NCBI RefSeq assembly: GCF_003001815.1
Contig: NZ_PVMZ01000009.1
Span: 310,001-374,000, forward strand
Reading direction: 5' to 3'
Origin: Actinoplanes italicus
GTDB lineage: Bacteria > Actinomycetota > Actinomycetes > Mycobacteriales > Micromonosporaceae
Length of the DNA stretch: 64,000 bases
Shown: positions 1 to 12,000 of the stretch, piece by piece
Position numbering within the stretch: the stretch's first letter is position 1
Layout of the letters: every line of letters begins with the position of its first letter
Position numbers and translations under genes: made by a program
The notes under the pieces: generated by a model
Databases searched by the model: none
What the model was told of the DNA's origin: nothing
The model's input: the letters and a program-made list of their open reading frames with translations, nothing else

Positions 1-35
1 GCCAGGCGGTAGATGTGTGCGAGGTCGGTCTTCAC
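1..35 (-). CDS. ABC transporter permease, N-terminal fragment (cut by window edge)
   Basis: The 11 visible codons start with GTG and read V-K-T-D-L-A-H-I-Y-R-L, and the frame runs off the left edge. The GTG overlaps the TGA of the upstream ABC ATPase (GTGA overlap), the usual coupling of a DrrA-type ATPase with its DrrB/ABC-2 permease. The permease identity rests on this position and on the general look of the N-terminus; no membrane segment is in the window. Confidence 0.45.
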   Translation of the reverse strand, partial: MKTDLAHIYRL

Positions 36-964
36 TGGTTCTCCACGATGCTCAGGAACACGTCTTCGAGGGAGGCGGGCCGGACCGACAGGCGGTCCAG
101 CGTGATCCGGCAATCGGAGGCCCAGGTCAGCAGTTGGGCGACGGCGAGGTGGGCGCGGCCGTCCGGCTCGCCGCCGGTCACCGTGTAGCGGGCGGTGGGC
201 AGGCCGTCGGCGACGGCGATCTCTGGGGCCGTCCCGCCGATGCGGGGCAGCGTGTCGATCGGGGTGTTCGCCGGGACGCGGAAGGCGATCCGGTCGCCGT
301 GACCGGCGACCACCTCCGGTACGGTCCCCGCGATCCGGATCTCGCCCCGGTGCATGATCGCGATCCGGTCGGCGAGACGTTCCGCCTCCTCCAGGTAGTG
401 GGTGGTGAGCAGCACGGTCGTGCCGCCGGCCACCAGCTCCTGGATCAGCCGCCAGGTGGCGATGCGCGCCTCCGGGTCCATCCCGGTGGTGGGCTCGTCG
501 AGGAACAGCACCTCGGGCCGGCCGACGACGGCGAGCGCCAGGTCGAGGCGGCGCTTCTGGCCGCCGGACAGCTGCCGTACCCGGGTGTCCGACTTGTCGG
601 CGAGGTCGACCTTCTTGAGGGCCTCATCCTTCGCGATCGGGTTCTTGTGCAGGTCGCGCCACAGGTCGACGGTCTCGGCCACGGTCAGGTCACCGAGCAG
701 GCCGCTCTCCTGGAGCATGATCCCGACGCGGGGCCGCAGCGCTTTCCGGTCCCGGTACGGGTCGGCGCCGAGCAGGCGGACCGTCCCCGACGCCGCCGGA
801 CGGAACCCCTCGAGGACCTCCATGGTCGTCGTCTTCCCGGCGCCGTTCGTGCCCAGCAGGGCGAACAGTCCACCGCGCGGGACGGTGAAGTCGATGCCGC
901 GTACGGCCTCGAAGTCCCCGTACCGCTGGCGAAGCCCGCCGACCTCGATCGTCTCTGTGCTCAT
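32..964 (-). CDS. ABC transporter ATP-binding protein, DrrA/ABC-2 type
   Basis: This 310-residue ATPase would energise export by a separate two-component ABC-2 permease. Walker A is GTNGAGKT at about residues 38-45, the signature LSGGQ is at 132-136, and Walker B FLDEP is at 154-158, followed by the switch histidine in TTHYLEEAERL. The C-terminal part (about 220-310) matches the accessory region of drug- and antibiotic-exporting ATPases. It is followed by a permease start with a GTGA overlap. The hybrid kinase gene upstream in the same direction is separated by about 50 bp. Export of the product of the nearby megasynthase is possible, but only proximity suggests it. Confidence 0.9.
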   Translation of the reverse strand: MSTETIEVGGLRQRYGDFEAVRGIDFTVPRGGLFALLGTNGAGKTTTMEVLEGFRPAASGTVRLLGADPYRDRKALRPRVGIMLQESGLLGDLTVAETVDLWRDLHKNPIAKDEALKKVDLADKSDTRVRQLSGGQKRRLDLALAVVGRPEVLFLDEPTTGMDPEARIATWRLIQELVAGGTTVLLTTHYLEEAERLADRIAIMHRGEIRIAGTVPEVVAGHGDRIAFRVPANTPIDTLPRIGGTAPEIAVADGLPTARYTVTGGEPDGRAHLAVAQLLTWASDCRITLDRLSVRPASLEDVFLSIVENQ

Positions 965-1016
965 GCCTCAATGGTTCGCGAGATCGATCGGCGGGGGCAG
1001 TCGTCGCCGTCAGCGA

Positions 1017-2972
1017 TCAGCCATGACAGATGTCATGCGGCATCGTCGCGAACACCTTGTGCAGCAGGTCGTCACCGGTGAACGGCTTCTCGATGAAGGC
1101 GATTCCGTCGTCGAGCACGTGTGTGGTGCCGAGCAGCCCGTTGCTGTAGCCGGACATGTACAGCACCGGCAGGTCGGGCCGTTCCCGCAGGATCAGCGCG
1201 GCCAGTTTCGGGCCGGTCATCTCCGGCATGATCACGTCGGTGAGCAGCAGGTCACAGCCGTACTCGTGGAACGTCCGCAGCGCCTCGGCGCCGTTGCCCG
1301 CGGTACGGACGTGATAGCCCCCGCCGGTCAGGATCCGGGTGATGATCCGGGCCAGTGCCACCTCGTCCTCGACCACCAGCACGGTCCGCCCGTCCCCGCG
1401 CGGCGGGCTGCCGGACCGGTGCACCACGGCGGTGCTCCGTGACGTGGCCGCGATCGGCAGGTAGATCCGGAACGTGGTGCCCACCCCCAGCTCGGAGTAG
1501 ACGTTGATGCTGCCGTTCGACTCCGCGACGATGCCGTAGACGGTGGCCAGGCCCAGCCCGGTGCCGCTCCCGCGCGGTTTCGTGGTGAAGAACGGCTCGA
1601 AGATCCGTGCCGCGGTCTCCGCTGTCATGCCCTCGCCGGTGTCGCTGACCAGCAGGCGGGCGTACGTTCCGGCCGGCAGCGGTGGCTGCATGTTCAGCTC
1701 GTCGCCGTCGAGCGTGGCCACGTTGGCCTCCAGCACGATGGTGCCGCCGTCCGGCATCGCGTCCCGTGCGTTGATCGCCAGGTTCAGCAGGATCTGGTGG
1801 ATCTGCCCGGGGTCGGCGTGCACGGTCAGCGGCGTCGGAGCCGGTACCGCGATCAGCGTGATGTGCTCACCGATCGTGCGTTCCAGCACCGCGTGCACCT
1901 CGGCGATCGCCGCGTTCAGGTCGACGTCGCGCAGCTGGATGGCGTCACCGCGGGTGAAGGTCAGCAGCTGGCGGGTCAGGCTGGTGGCCCGCTCCACCGC
2001 GGTCCGCACGTGCGCCAGGTCGGCCTGCACGTCCGGCCGGTCCCGCGTCTCGTCGATCACGAAGTCGGTGTAGTTCGCGATGATCGCCAGGATGTTGTTG
2101 AAGTCGTGCGCCACCCCACCGGCCAGGTTGCCCAGGCTCTCCATGCGTTTGGCCTGGTCGCTGCGCTCCTGCACGGCCCGCTGCCGCTCGGCCGCCTCCT
2201 TGGCCGCGGACACGTCCCGGCCGATCACCGACACCCCGATCACCGTGCCGCCCGCGTCGGTGACGGGCGTGACGGTGAACGCCACCTCGATCGGCCTGCC
2301 GTCCTTGCGGATCCGCCGGCCCTCGTACGAGAAGCTGCCCTCCCCGGCCCGCATCCGCGTCAGCATGTCCGCCTGCTGCCCGGCGCCGACCTCGTCGGCG
2401 AGCACCGTGGCCGGGCGGGCCAGCACCTCCGCGGCCGTGTAGCCGAAGATCCGCTCCGCGCCGCCGTTCCACGCGTTGATCGTCCCGTCCGGGGTGAGCC
2501 CGATGATCGCGTCGGCGCTGTCCTCGACGATCGTCGCGAGGGTCGCCTGATGCGCCTCGGCCAGGTCGCGGGCCGCCCGCTCACGGGCATCCGCCTGTTC
2601 CAGGCGCATCTGCCCCCACGGGTCGACGTAGATCGCACCCTTCTGCAGCAGCACCCCGTACCCGCGCCGGAGGCTCCAGTAGTAGACGCCCACCGCGGCG
2701 GTGCACGCGTCCCAGATCGCCGACCCCCACGACCAGCCCAGGCCGCCGGGATGCGGATGGTGACCGGGAAACGTCGCCAGCGTCCGGTACCCCATCACCG
2801 CGTGAAAGCCGTGCCCCACCGCGCAGCTGAAGAAGATCATCGCGGTCGCGGTGGCGAGCTTGTTGGACCACATCTGACCGGCCCGGTGGACGGGCACCAC
2901 GATCGACACCATGATCGCCGTGTACGCAACCATGATGATGACGTTGGCCAGCAGAAACATCCAATCCGGCAC
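1017..2972 (-). CDS. Membrane-bound hybrid sensor histidine kinase (PAS-HisKA-HATPase-REC)
   Basis: A signalling kinase of about 651 residues from the chosen GTG start. That start has GGAG four bases upstream; an ATG four codons later is the alternative. About three hydrophobic segments lie in the first 110 residues. They are followed by a PAS domain (about 145-265), a HisKA motif AGGVAHDFNN with phospho-acceptor His289, and a HATPase with N box (NLAINARDAMPDGG) and G boxes (DTGEGM, GTGLGLATVYGI). A C-terminal receiver has phospho-acceptor Asp579 (LLTDVIMP) and the conserved Lys in EKPF. No separate output regulator is adjacent, so the receiver may pass phosphate to an unlinked partner. A longer reading frame upstream would overlap the divergent megasynthase start and is not used. 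Only 63 bp separate the two divergent genes. Confidence 0.87.
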   Translation of the reverse strand: MPDWMFLLANVIIMVAYTAIMVSIVVPVHRAGQMWSNKLATATAMIFFSCAVGHGFHAVMGYRTLATFPGHHPHPGGLGWSWGSAIWDACTAAVGVYYWSLRRGYGVLLQKGAIYVDPWGQMRLEQADARERAARDLAEAHQATLATIVEDSADAIIGLTPDGTINAWNGGAERIFGYTAAEVLARPATVLADEVGAGQQADMLTRMRAGEGSFSYEGRRIRKDGRPIEVAFTVTPVTDAGGTVIGVSVIGRDVSAAKEAAERQRAVQERSDQAKRMESLGNLAGGVAHDFNNILAIIANYTDFVIDETRDRPDVQADLAHVRTAVERATSLTRQLLTFTRGDAIQLRDVDLNAAIAEVHAVLERTIGEHITLIAVPAPTPLTVHADPGQIHQILLNLAINARDAMPDGGTIVLEANVATLDGDELNMQPPLPAGTYARLLVSDTGEGMTAETAARIFEPFFTTKPRGSGTGLGLATVYGIVAESNGSINVYSELGVGTTFRIYLPIAATSRSTAVVHRSGSPPRGDGRTVLVVEDEVALARIITRILTGGGYHVRTAGNGAEALRTFHEYGCDLLLTDVIMPEMTGPKLAALILRERPDLPVLYMSGYSNGLLGTTHVLDDGIAFIEKPFTGDDLLHKVFATMPHDICHG

Positions 2973-3035
2973 ATCACTCCGATCGGACGTCCGCGTGACG
3001 ATCTGAGGCTTGCGGCCGTCGATAGGGTCATGATC

Positions 3036-6000
3036 ATGACGCTGACCGATGTGCTGACCAGGGCCGCGACCATCGCACCGGGTCAGGGCGTGGTGCACGT
3101 CGGCGAGGCCGGCCGTTTCACCGGCCAAGCCTTCACCAGCCACGCCGAATTACTGGCCGACGCGCTGCGCATCGGCGGCGGCCTCCGCGAGGCGGGCCTG
3201 CGCCCCGGCGATCCGCTGCTCGTGGTCGCCGACGACAGCGCCGACTTCCTCGGCCTCTTCTGGGGCGCGATCATGGCCGGCGCCGTACCGGTGCCTCTGC
3301 CGCCCGAACCGCGCCGCCTCGCCGCCGTCCACCACCACCTGGGCGGACCGCCCTTCGCGGGCGACAGCGCGACGCCCGGCGGCACCCTGCTGTCCCCCCG
3401 CGACCTCCGGTCCGCGTTTCCCCTGCAAAACCCTCATCCGGTACGCCCAGACGACCTCGCATTCCTGCAGTTCTCCTCCGGCAGCACCGGGACGCCCAAG
3501 GGTGTGGAGCTGACCCACGCCAACGTCGTCGCCAACCTGGAGCAGGCCGCCCGCACCGGAGCCCTGACCCCCGCCGACGTGGTGGTCACCTGGATGCCGT
3601 ACTTCCATGACATGGGCCTGATCGGCACCCACCTGGCGCCGCTGTACAGCCGGTGCCGCCAGGTCCGGATCAGCCCTCTGGCCTTCGCCAAACGGCCCGA
3701 GACGTGGCTGCGGACCGCCGCCCGCCACCGCGCCACCGTGCTGTCCGCCGCCAACTTCGCCCTGGCCCTGGTCAACCGCCGAGTCCCCGACGAGGTGCTC
3801 GACGAGCTGGACCTGAGCACGGTCCGCCTCCTGATGGTCGGCGCCGAACCCATCTCCCCGTCGGTCTGGCGCACCTTCGAGACCCGTCTGCGCCGGGCCG
3901 GCCTGGCACCCGGAGCGATGCAGCCGGTCTACGGTCTGGCCGAGGCCACCGTCGCGGTGTCCTGCCCCCCTCTCGGCGAGCCGGCCATCCCCCTGCGCCT
4001 GAGCCGCACAGCCCTCTCCCGAGGCGTGGCCCTCCCCGTACCCCCGGGCCCTGTTCCTGCCCCCGCTCCGGTCTCCACGCCCGCGTCTGTTCCCGGCACG
4101 GCTGCGGCTGAGCCGTCCGTGGTCCTGGTCATGGACGTCGGATATCCGGTGCCCGGCTGCGAGCTGCGCGTCGTCGACGAGTCCGGCGCGGTGCTGGAGG
4201 ACGGCCTGGTCGGACACCTTCAGGTGCGCGGCCCCAATGTCACGCGCGGCTACCACCGTGACCCCGCCGCCACGGCCGCCGCCATGGACGGCGAGTGGCT
4301 GCGAACAGGGGACGTCGGTTTCCTCCGCTCCGGCCGTCTCTGCGTGACCGGCCGGCACAAGGACGTCCTGTTCGTCAACGGCCGCAACTTCCACGCCGCC
4401 GACCTGGAGGAGGTGGCCGCCGCCACCCCCGGCCTGGCCCCCGGCCCGATAGCCGTGGTCGGCGCCACCGACCCCACCGACGGCCGCGAACGCGTCGCCG
4501 TCTTCATCGCCGCCCCGGCAGTCCGTCCCGCCCCGGCGACCCTGCCCGAGCTGGTCCGCTCCCGGGTAGCCGAGGCCCTGGCCCACGACGACGTCCGTGT
4601 CGAGGTCGTCCCCACCGGCGCCTTCACCCGAACCACCAGTGGCAAACTGCGCCGCCAGCCCCTCCGCGACCGCCTGACAGAGCCCGATCCTTCCGGCTGT
4701 GCCGTACCGGTGTCTCAGCCCGCCGGAGACAGCGGTGAGGCCCAGCCGGATCTTCCCGGCTGTGTCGTACCGCTGTCTCCGGGCGCGGGAAACAGCGGTG
4801 GGGCCCAGCTGGGGGGTGGTGGGCCGCTCGGGCGGGACGAGGCGGAACGGGTTGTGCGCGAAGTTTGGGCTCGAGTTCTGGGTGTGGAGGCGGCGGGGAT
4901 CGGGCCGGAGGATCGGTTCCTGGCGATCGGGGGATCGTCGCTGAAGGCGATGGAGGTGCTGGCGGGGCTGGAGGACGCGTTCGGCCGTACGCTCGATCCG
5001 GTTCTGTTGCGGGATTGCGCGACCGTTCCCGCTCTCGCCGACCGGCTGCTGGCCGCCGGGAACGGCACCGATGTGCGGACGCCGGCAATGGCGCCCGCGG
5101 TCGAGCCCGGCACCGCCGGCCGAGACGTGCCGGCTGCGGACAACGACGCGGCGGTGCCGGCGGTCAGCCCGGTGGCCGAGCCCGACGATGTCCGAGGTCG
5201 CGGGGGACTCGCCGTGATCGGGATGGCCTGCCGGTTTCCGGAGGCGGACAGCCCGGAGGAGTTCTGGGACAACCTGCTGGCCGGACGGGACAGCGTCACG
5301 CCGGTCACCCGATGGCCCGGTGGCGGGCACGGGGCCTTCCTCGCGGACCCGGCTGCTTTCGATGCCGGATGTTTCGGAATCGGGGAGGAGGAGGCCCGGC
5401 TCCTCGATCCGCACGCCCGGATCTTCCTGGAACTCGCCCACGAGGCCCTCGAGCGGGCGGGATTCGCCGGTCCGCGCCGTAGGGGCCGCCGTATCGGCGT
5501 GTTCGCGGCGGTGGGTGAGAGCGCCTACCGCGAGCTGACCGACGGGGCCGGAGGTGGGACTCACGCTCTCACCGGCGGGCTCCGGAATCTGATCGCCGCA
5601 CGGGTGGCCCACGTGCTGGACCTGCGCGGCCCGGCGATCGCCGTCGACACCGCGTGCTCGTCCGCGCTGGTGGCCCTGCATCTGGCACGCGTGAGCCTGG
5701 AAGCCGGGGACTGCGACATCGCCGTCGTGGGCGGGGTCAGCCTCAACCTGACGGCGACGGGTGAGTCGCTTCTCGGTGCCGCGCAGGCGCTGTCGCCGAC
5801 CGGCCGGTCCCGGGCGTTCTCGGCGGACGCGGACGGATTCGTGCCGGGGGAGGGCGGCGCCGCTCTCGTGCTGATGCGGCTCGCCGACGCCGGTGACGAG
5901 CCGGTGCTGGCTGTGGTCCGGGGTACGGCGGTCAACAACGACGGCCGGTCGCTCAGCCTGATGGCCCCGAATCCGCTGCTTCAGCGCGAGGTGATCGCCG

Positions 6001-9000
6001 ACGCGTACCGCAGCAGCGGTGTCGACCCGGCGGACGTCACCTATGTGGAGGCCCACGGTACCGGCACCGCGGTCGGCGATCCGATCGAGGCGCGGTCGCT
6101 GGCCTACGCGTTCCCGCCGCGGCCGGACGGTCGTTCGCGTCTGCTCGGTTCGGTGAAGACGAACATCGGCCATCTGCTGAACGTGGCCGGCCTTCCCGCG
6201 CTGGTGAAGGTCGTGCTGGCGTTGCAGCATCGGGAACTGCCGCCGTCGCTGCACTACGGGCGTCCGTCAGCGCGGTTCGACCTGACGGGCGCCGGGTTCG
6301 AGGTGGTGACCGAGCGGCGGCCGTGGAGCGGGCCGCTGGTCGCCGGGGTCAACGGGTTCGGCTTCGGCGGCACCAACGCCCACGTCATCCTGGCCGCCGC
6401 GCCGGCTGTTCCCGGTGCCCCAGCCGTTCCCGCCGCGAGCACCGGGCACGATGATCGGGCGCACCTGCTGACACTCTCGGCCCGGTCGGCGGAAGGGCTC
6501 GTGGCGGCGGCCCGCGACCTGGCTGCCCACCTGCGGGCGCATCCCGGGCTCCGGATGGCGGACGTGTGTGCCACCGCGGCGGCGGCGCGCGACGATGGCC
6601 CGTACCGCATCGCGCTCTTGACCGGTTCTGATCTTTTGCTGCGGCTGGATGCGGCCGAGGCCGGTTTGCCGCTCGGCCGGCCCGCGCGGGTGGCGTTCCT
6701 GTTCGGCGGGCAGGGCACGCAGCGGCCCGGGCAAGGGGCGCAGCTCTACGCCACGGCTCCGGTCTTCCGCGCCGTGCTGGACGAGGTCTCGGCGGCGGCC
6801 GGGCCGGTCGGCGGCCGCACGCTGGTCGGATGGTGCACCGACCCTGACGTCCCAGTGTCCGATCTTGCCCGCACCGAGGTGACGCAGCCGCTGGTGGTCG
6901 CGTTCGCCGTGGCACAGGCCGCACAGCTGGCCGCCTACGGTGTCCGGCCGGAGGCGGTCGCCGGCCACAGCGTCGGTGAGTTCGCCGCCGCCGTCACCGC
7001 GGGCCGCCTGACCGCGGTGGAGGCCGTGCTGCTGGCCGTCGAACGTGGCCGCCTCACCGCGGCGCTCGCCGCCCCCGGTGCCATGCTCGCCGTCGCGGCG
7101 TCCGCGGCCGACGTGACCTCGATCCTCTCGGCACGCGGTGCCGGCCGGCTCACCGCGGACGGCGTGGTCATCGCGGCCGAGAACGCCGCCGGCCGCGTGG
7201 TGCTGGCCGGCCCGCATGCGGCGATCGACGAGGCGGTGGCGTTGCTGGCCGGGCGCGGGGTGGTCACTCGCCGGCTCGCGGTCTCGCACGGGTTCCACTC
7301 GCAGTCGATGGCGCCGGTCGCCGAGGCTCTCGCCCGCCTGGCGCCGCCCGCGCGTACGGGGACGATTCCGCAGATCAGCACGGTCACGGGGGAGTGGGAT
7401 CCGTCCTTCGACGGCGACTATCTGGCGGCGCACGCGACGCGTCCGGTCCGGTTCGCGGCGGCCACCGACCGGCTGCGCGCGGCCGGTTTCGACACGATGG
7501 TCGAGGTGGGCGGCGCGGTCACCCTTTCTTCTCTGGTACGGGGAACGCCGGTCCTGTACGCCGGCCGTGACGCCGCGGCCCTGCTGTCGACGGCCGGAGA
7601 GCTGTGGGTCCGCGGGATGCCGCTCGACCGCACCGCTCTCGACGCCGGGACCCGCCGGGTCGCACTCCCCACCTACCCGTTCCAGCGCCGCCGTTACTGG
7701 ATCACCGACCCGGCTGCGCCTTCCGCCGCCGAGTCGTCCGCGCCGGCTTCCGTCGACCGGCCCGGTCCGAGCTTCTCCCAGCCGGTGTGGACCGAGTCAC
7801 CGGTGGCCGCTTTCGACGGGGCGGCGGCGGGGGTGACGGTGCTGGTCGCCGGATCGGCGGACGCCGCCGAGGCGCTCACGGCGATCAGATCGGCGCCGGT
7901 GGACGGGCATCTGCTGGTGATCACGCGGGATCTGTATGCGACCGGTCGGGAGCGGCCCGACGCCGGACATGCCGTCTGGGCGGGGCTGGCGATGGCTTTC
8001 GCCGATGAGAACCCCCGGGCGGGCGTACGTATCGTCGACCTCTGTTCCGCCGACCCGGAAGATGCTCGCCGCGCCGCCGTCGAGCGGGAGTCCACCTCAC
8101 CGCCGCCGGCCGGGCCCGCCCAGATCGTCGCCTGGCGTGACGGGCGGCGGCTGACCCGTTCGTTCGCGCCGATAGATGCCGCGGGCGGCCCGCCGACCGG
8201 GAGTCCGCCGCCGGACGGTGACTATCTGATCGTCGGCGGTGCCGGGGCGGTCGGTGCCGCGGTCGCACGCCATCTGGCCCGTCGCGGCCGGCCGCGTCTG
8301 CTGCTGGCCGGGCGCTCCGCCGAACCCGCCGCGCTCCTCGACGAGCTGCGTCGGCTCGGTGCCATCGCCGAGTACCGGGCGGCGGACATCACCGTTCCCG
8401 AGGAGGTCGCCGCACTCGTGGCCGGCCGTGACTTCGACGTGGTGATCCAGGCCGCCGGAACGGTGAGCCCGGGCAGTCTGCGTGCCCGTACCGTCCCGGA
8501 GATGTCCGCCGGGCTGGCCGCCAAGGTACGCGGGACGCTCCTGCTCACCCGTGCGCTCGGCGAACGGCGTCCGCTGGTCGTGGCGCTGTCGTCGGTCTCG
8601 TCGGTACTGCCCGGCCTGGCCGGTGCGGTCGGTGACTACGTGGCCGCCAACCTGTTCCTGGACTCGTTCGCCGCGGCGGAGCGGGCAGCCGGCCGCCCGT
8701 TCGTGGCGGTCAACCTGCCCGCACTCACCGGTGGCGGTCTCGCCGCTGCCCACGGCGTGGCCCGGCGGCCGGGGGGCTCGATGCCGATCGAGCGGGTTCC
8801 CGAGACGTTGTGGGCCGCCGCCGCCCTCGGCGTCGCCCAGGTCCTGGTCACACCACCGGCGTCGGGTACCGCCGGCCCGCCGGAGCCGATCTCCGCGCCG
8901 GTGGCCGCTGTCGCCGGCGCGAGGGAGGAGGTGGCGCCTGTTGCCGGCGCGCGGGAAGCGGTGACGTCCGGTGCGGCCCGCGATGCGCTCGTCGCCCTGG

Positions 9001-12000
9001 TCCGGGAGCTGCTCGCCGGTCCGCTGGAACGGGACGCGGACTCGATCGGGGTCGACGAGCCGTTCCTGACGCTGGGCCTGGACTCACTGACCGCTGTCGA
9101 CCTGGTCAAGGAACTGGAACGACGGCTCGGCCGGACGCTGTCGACGACCCTGTTCTTCGAGCACCGGACGATCGGTGAGCTGGCCGGACATCTCGGGGGA
9201 TCGGAGCGGACCGTGTTCCCGCTCAGTCCTGTCCAGCGGGCGTTCGTGACGACCGGGCGGCTCTATCCGGAGGTGCCCGCCTACGCCTACGTGCGGCAGA
9301 CGCTGGCCGGTCCGGTCGACACCGGCCGGCTGGCCGCCGCGTTCGCCGAGCTGGAGCGCCGCCATCCGATGCTGCGCCTGCGTATCGGTTCCGAGGGTCA
9401 GTACTTCGTCCCGCCCGCGACCGGCCAGCCCGACTGGTTCACCGTCGTCGAACACCCCACGCCGGCCGGATCCGAGGCGGGTTCCGGGGTGCCGATCGAA
9501 GGGCTGGATCGGGAACTGCGGAATCGGGTTTTCGATCTGGAGCGGGAAGGGCCTGTGCGGGCGGTTCTCGTCGTGGTGGGCGCGGAGCTCGCGCATCTGA
9601 TCGTGGTGGCGCACCATGCGGCCGCCGACGGGTACAGCCTGGCGATCCTCGGGGACGAGCTGTGGGCGATCTACGACGGTGCCGAGCCGGCCGCGGCTCC
9701 GGAACGGACGTTCGTGGAGCATGAGGCCATCCGGCCTGGGGCGGCGGTGGCCGATGTCGATCACTGGCGGACGACCCTCGCCGGGTATCCGCGGCTGCGT
9801 CTGCCGTACGACGGGGATGCCGATGACGAGCCGAAGGCGCCGTACGCCGTACATCAGAGGGTTTTGGAGAAGGGGATCAGCGAGAGGCTGACGGCGACCG
9901 CGAGGGCCGCCGGGGTTTCGGTCTTTCATTTACTTCTGGCCGGATATGTACGGTGTCTCGCACGCTGGACCGGGCAGGACGCGGTCCCGGTCTCGGTGGC
10001 CAGGGCCGGTCGCACCGCGCGGCTGCCGGGGGTGGACCGGATCGTCGGCCCGTTCGCGGACACGCTTCCGGTGCTGGTCGAGACGCGTGCCGGTGAGCCG
10101 GCGGCGGCGCTGGCCGAGCGGCTGCGGGAACGGTGGCTGACGGCCGAGCGGCACGGTTCGGTCTCCACCGTGGATCTCGCGCGGATGCTGGCGGCCGACG
10201 GGACGGGCCCGCGGACGGCCAGTCCGGCGAGTTTCAGCTTCGCGCGGTTCCCTGGCGCGGGGCGGAGCGGGGCGAACGTGCTGGCCACGACGGCGGGTAC
10301 GGCGACCGCGGCGACCCGGCTGGGCCTGGTCTGCTTCGAGGCGCACGGCACGCTGCACTTCTCCTGGAACTATCCGGAGGCGCTGTTCCGGCCGGAGACC
10401 GTCGAGCGTCTGGCCGCCGAGCACCTGGCGGAGATCACCGCTCTGGCCGTGAGTTCTCCCGAGCCGGGGAGCGTCGTCGAGCGGATTCGGGAGCAGTGCC
10501 GGCGTACGCCCGACGGGATCGCGGTCCTGACCGACGGCGCACCGCTCAGCTACCGGGAACTGGATCTCGCGTCCGATCGGCTCGCGGGGCGGCTCGCGGG
10601 GCGGCTCGCGGCCGGTACGGCACGGATCGGGCTGCTGACCAGCCCCGGAGCCGACTCGGTGATCGGCGTGCTCGGCATTCTGAAGGCGGGGGCGGCCTGG
10701 GTGCCGATGGACGCGGCGCATCCGCCGGCGCGGCTGGCCGGGCTGCTCACCCGTGCCGGGGCGTCGGTCGTCGTCTGCGACGAGGGGACGCGGGGAGTGG
10801 CGGAGGGCCTGGCCCGGCGTGGGTTCGGCATCGTGCAGAGGTCCGCGGACGGTCCCGATCCGGGGCCGATCACGGCGGTGACGAGCGACGACACGGCGTA
10901 CGTCATCTTCACCTCGGGTTCGACCGGGCGGCCCAAGGGCGTGCCGGTCAGCCATCGGGCGATGTCCGGCTACCTGGACTGGGCGATCTCGGCGTTCGCC
11001 TACCGGGCCGGCGATCGGCTCGCGCAGACCGCCTCCATCTGCTTCGATGCTTCGGTACGGCAGCTGCTGGCGCCGTTGCTCGTCGGTGCGACGGTGGTCG
11101 CCTGGGACCGGGACACGGTTCGCGATCCGGAACTGCTGCTCGAACGGCTGGCCCGTGACCGGGTGACGGTGTGGAGCTCGGTGCCGACGCTGTGGGAGCG
11201 GCTGCTGACCGCCGCGGAGAAGACCCGGCCCGCACTGTCGCTGCGCTGGGTGCATGTCGGCGGTGAGGAACTGTCCCCGGCACACGTGCGGCGCTGGTTC
11301 GATCTGTTCGGGCCGGATCAGAGGATCACCAATCTGTACGGGCCGACCGAGACGACGATCAACGCGACGTGGCATGCGATCACCGAGCGGCCGGCCGACG
11401 GCGTGACCCGTCTGCCGATCGGCCGGCCGGTGGGCGGGGCGGTCGTCGAGGTCGTCGATGCTGACGGGCGCCGGTGTGCCGACGGTGACGTCGGCGAGAT
11501 CTGGATCGGTGGCCGCGGGCTGGCCGACGATTACCTCGACGACCCGGCGCAAACCGCGGTGGCGTTCGTGGAACGCGACGGGCGGCGCTGGTATCGCAGC
11601 GGCGACCTGGGCGTGCGGGATGCCGACGGGCTGCTGTGGTTCCGCGGGCGCGCCGACGACCAGGTGAAACTGTACGGGTACCGGATCGAGCCGGGCGAGA
11701 TCGAGGCGGTGCTGCGGCAGCATCCGGGCGTCGAGCGGGCCGTCGTGGCGGTCGAGGACGGGCGGCTCGTGGCCCGGGTGCAGTCGTCCTCGGCAGACGC
11801 CGCCACGCTGCGGGCCCACCTGTCGGCGCTGCTTCCGGACTATCTGGTGCCGGGGCGCATCGTGCTGGCGGGGGAGCTGCCGCTGACCGCCACGGGGAAG
11901 ATCGACCGGGCCTCGCTGCGGGGTGAGGGCTCGCTCTCGGGTGGCGGATCGCCGCCGGGTGGCGGCTCGCTGCGGGGCGGTGGTCAGCCTGTCACGCCGA

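Noticed and set aside
1797..3035. In-frame extension of the megasynthase upstream of 3036
   Set aside because: It is antisense to the histidine kinase, has Arg/His/Asp-rich composition without family content, and the SD and FAAL N-terminus place the start at 3036.
3150..6254. Long minus-strand frame opposite the megasynthase
   Set aside because: Gln/Arg/Gly/His-rich composition typical of antisense frames in high-GC DNA; no recognisable domain.
7780..8220. Dehydratase domain in the PKS module
   Set aside because: The stretch has no DH HxxxGxxxxP motif and fits the structural half of the ketoreductase.
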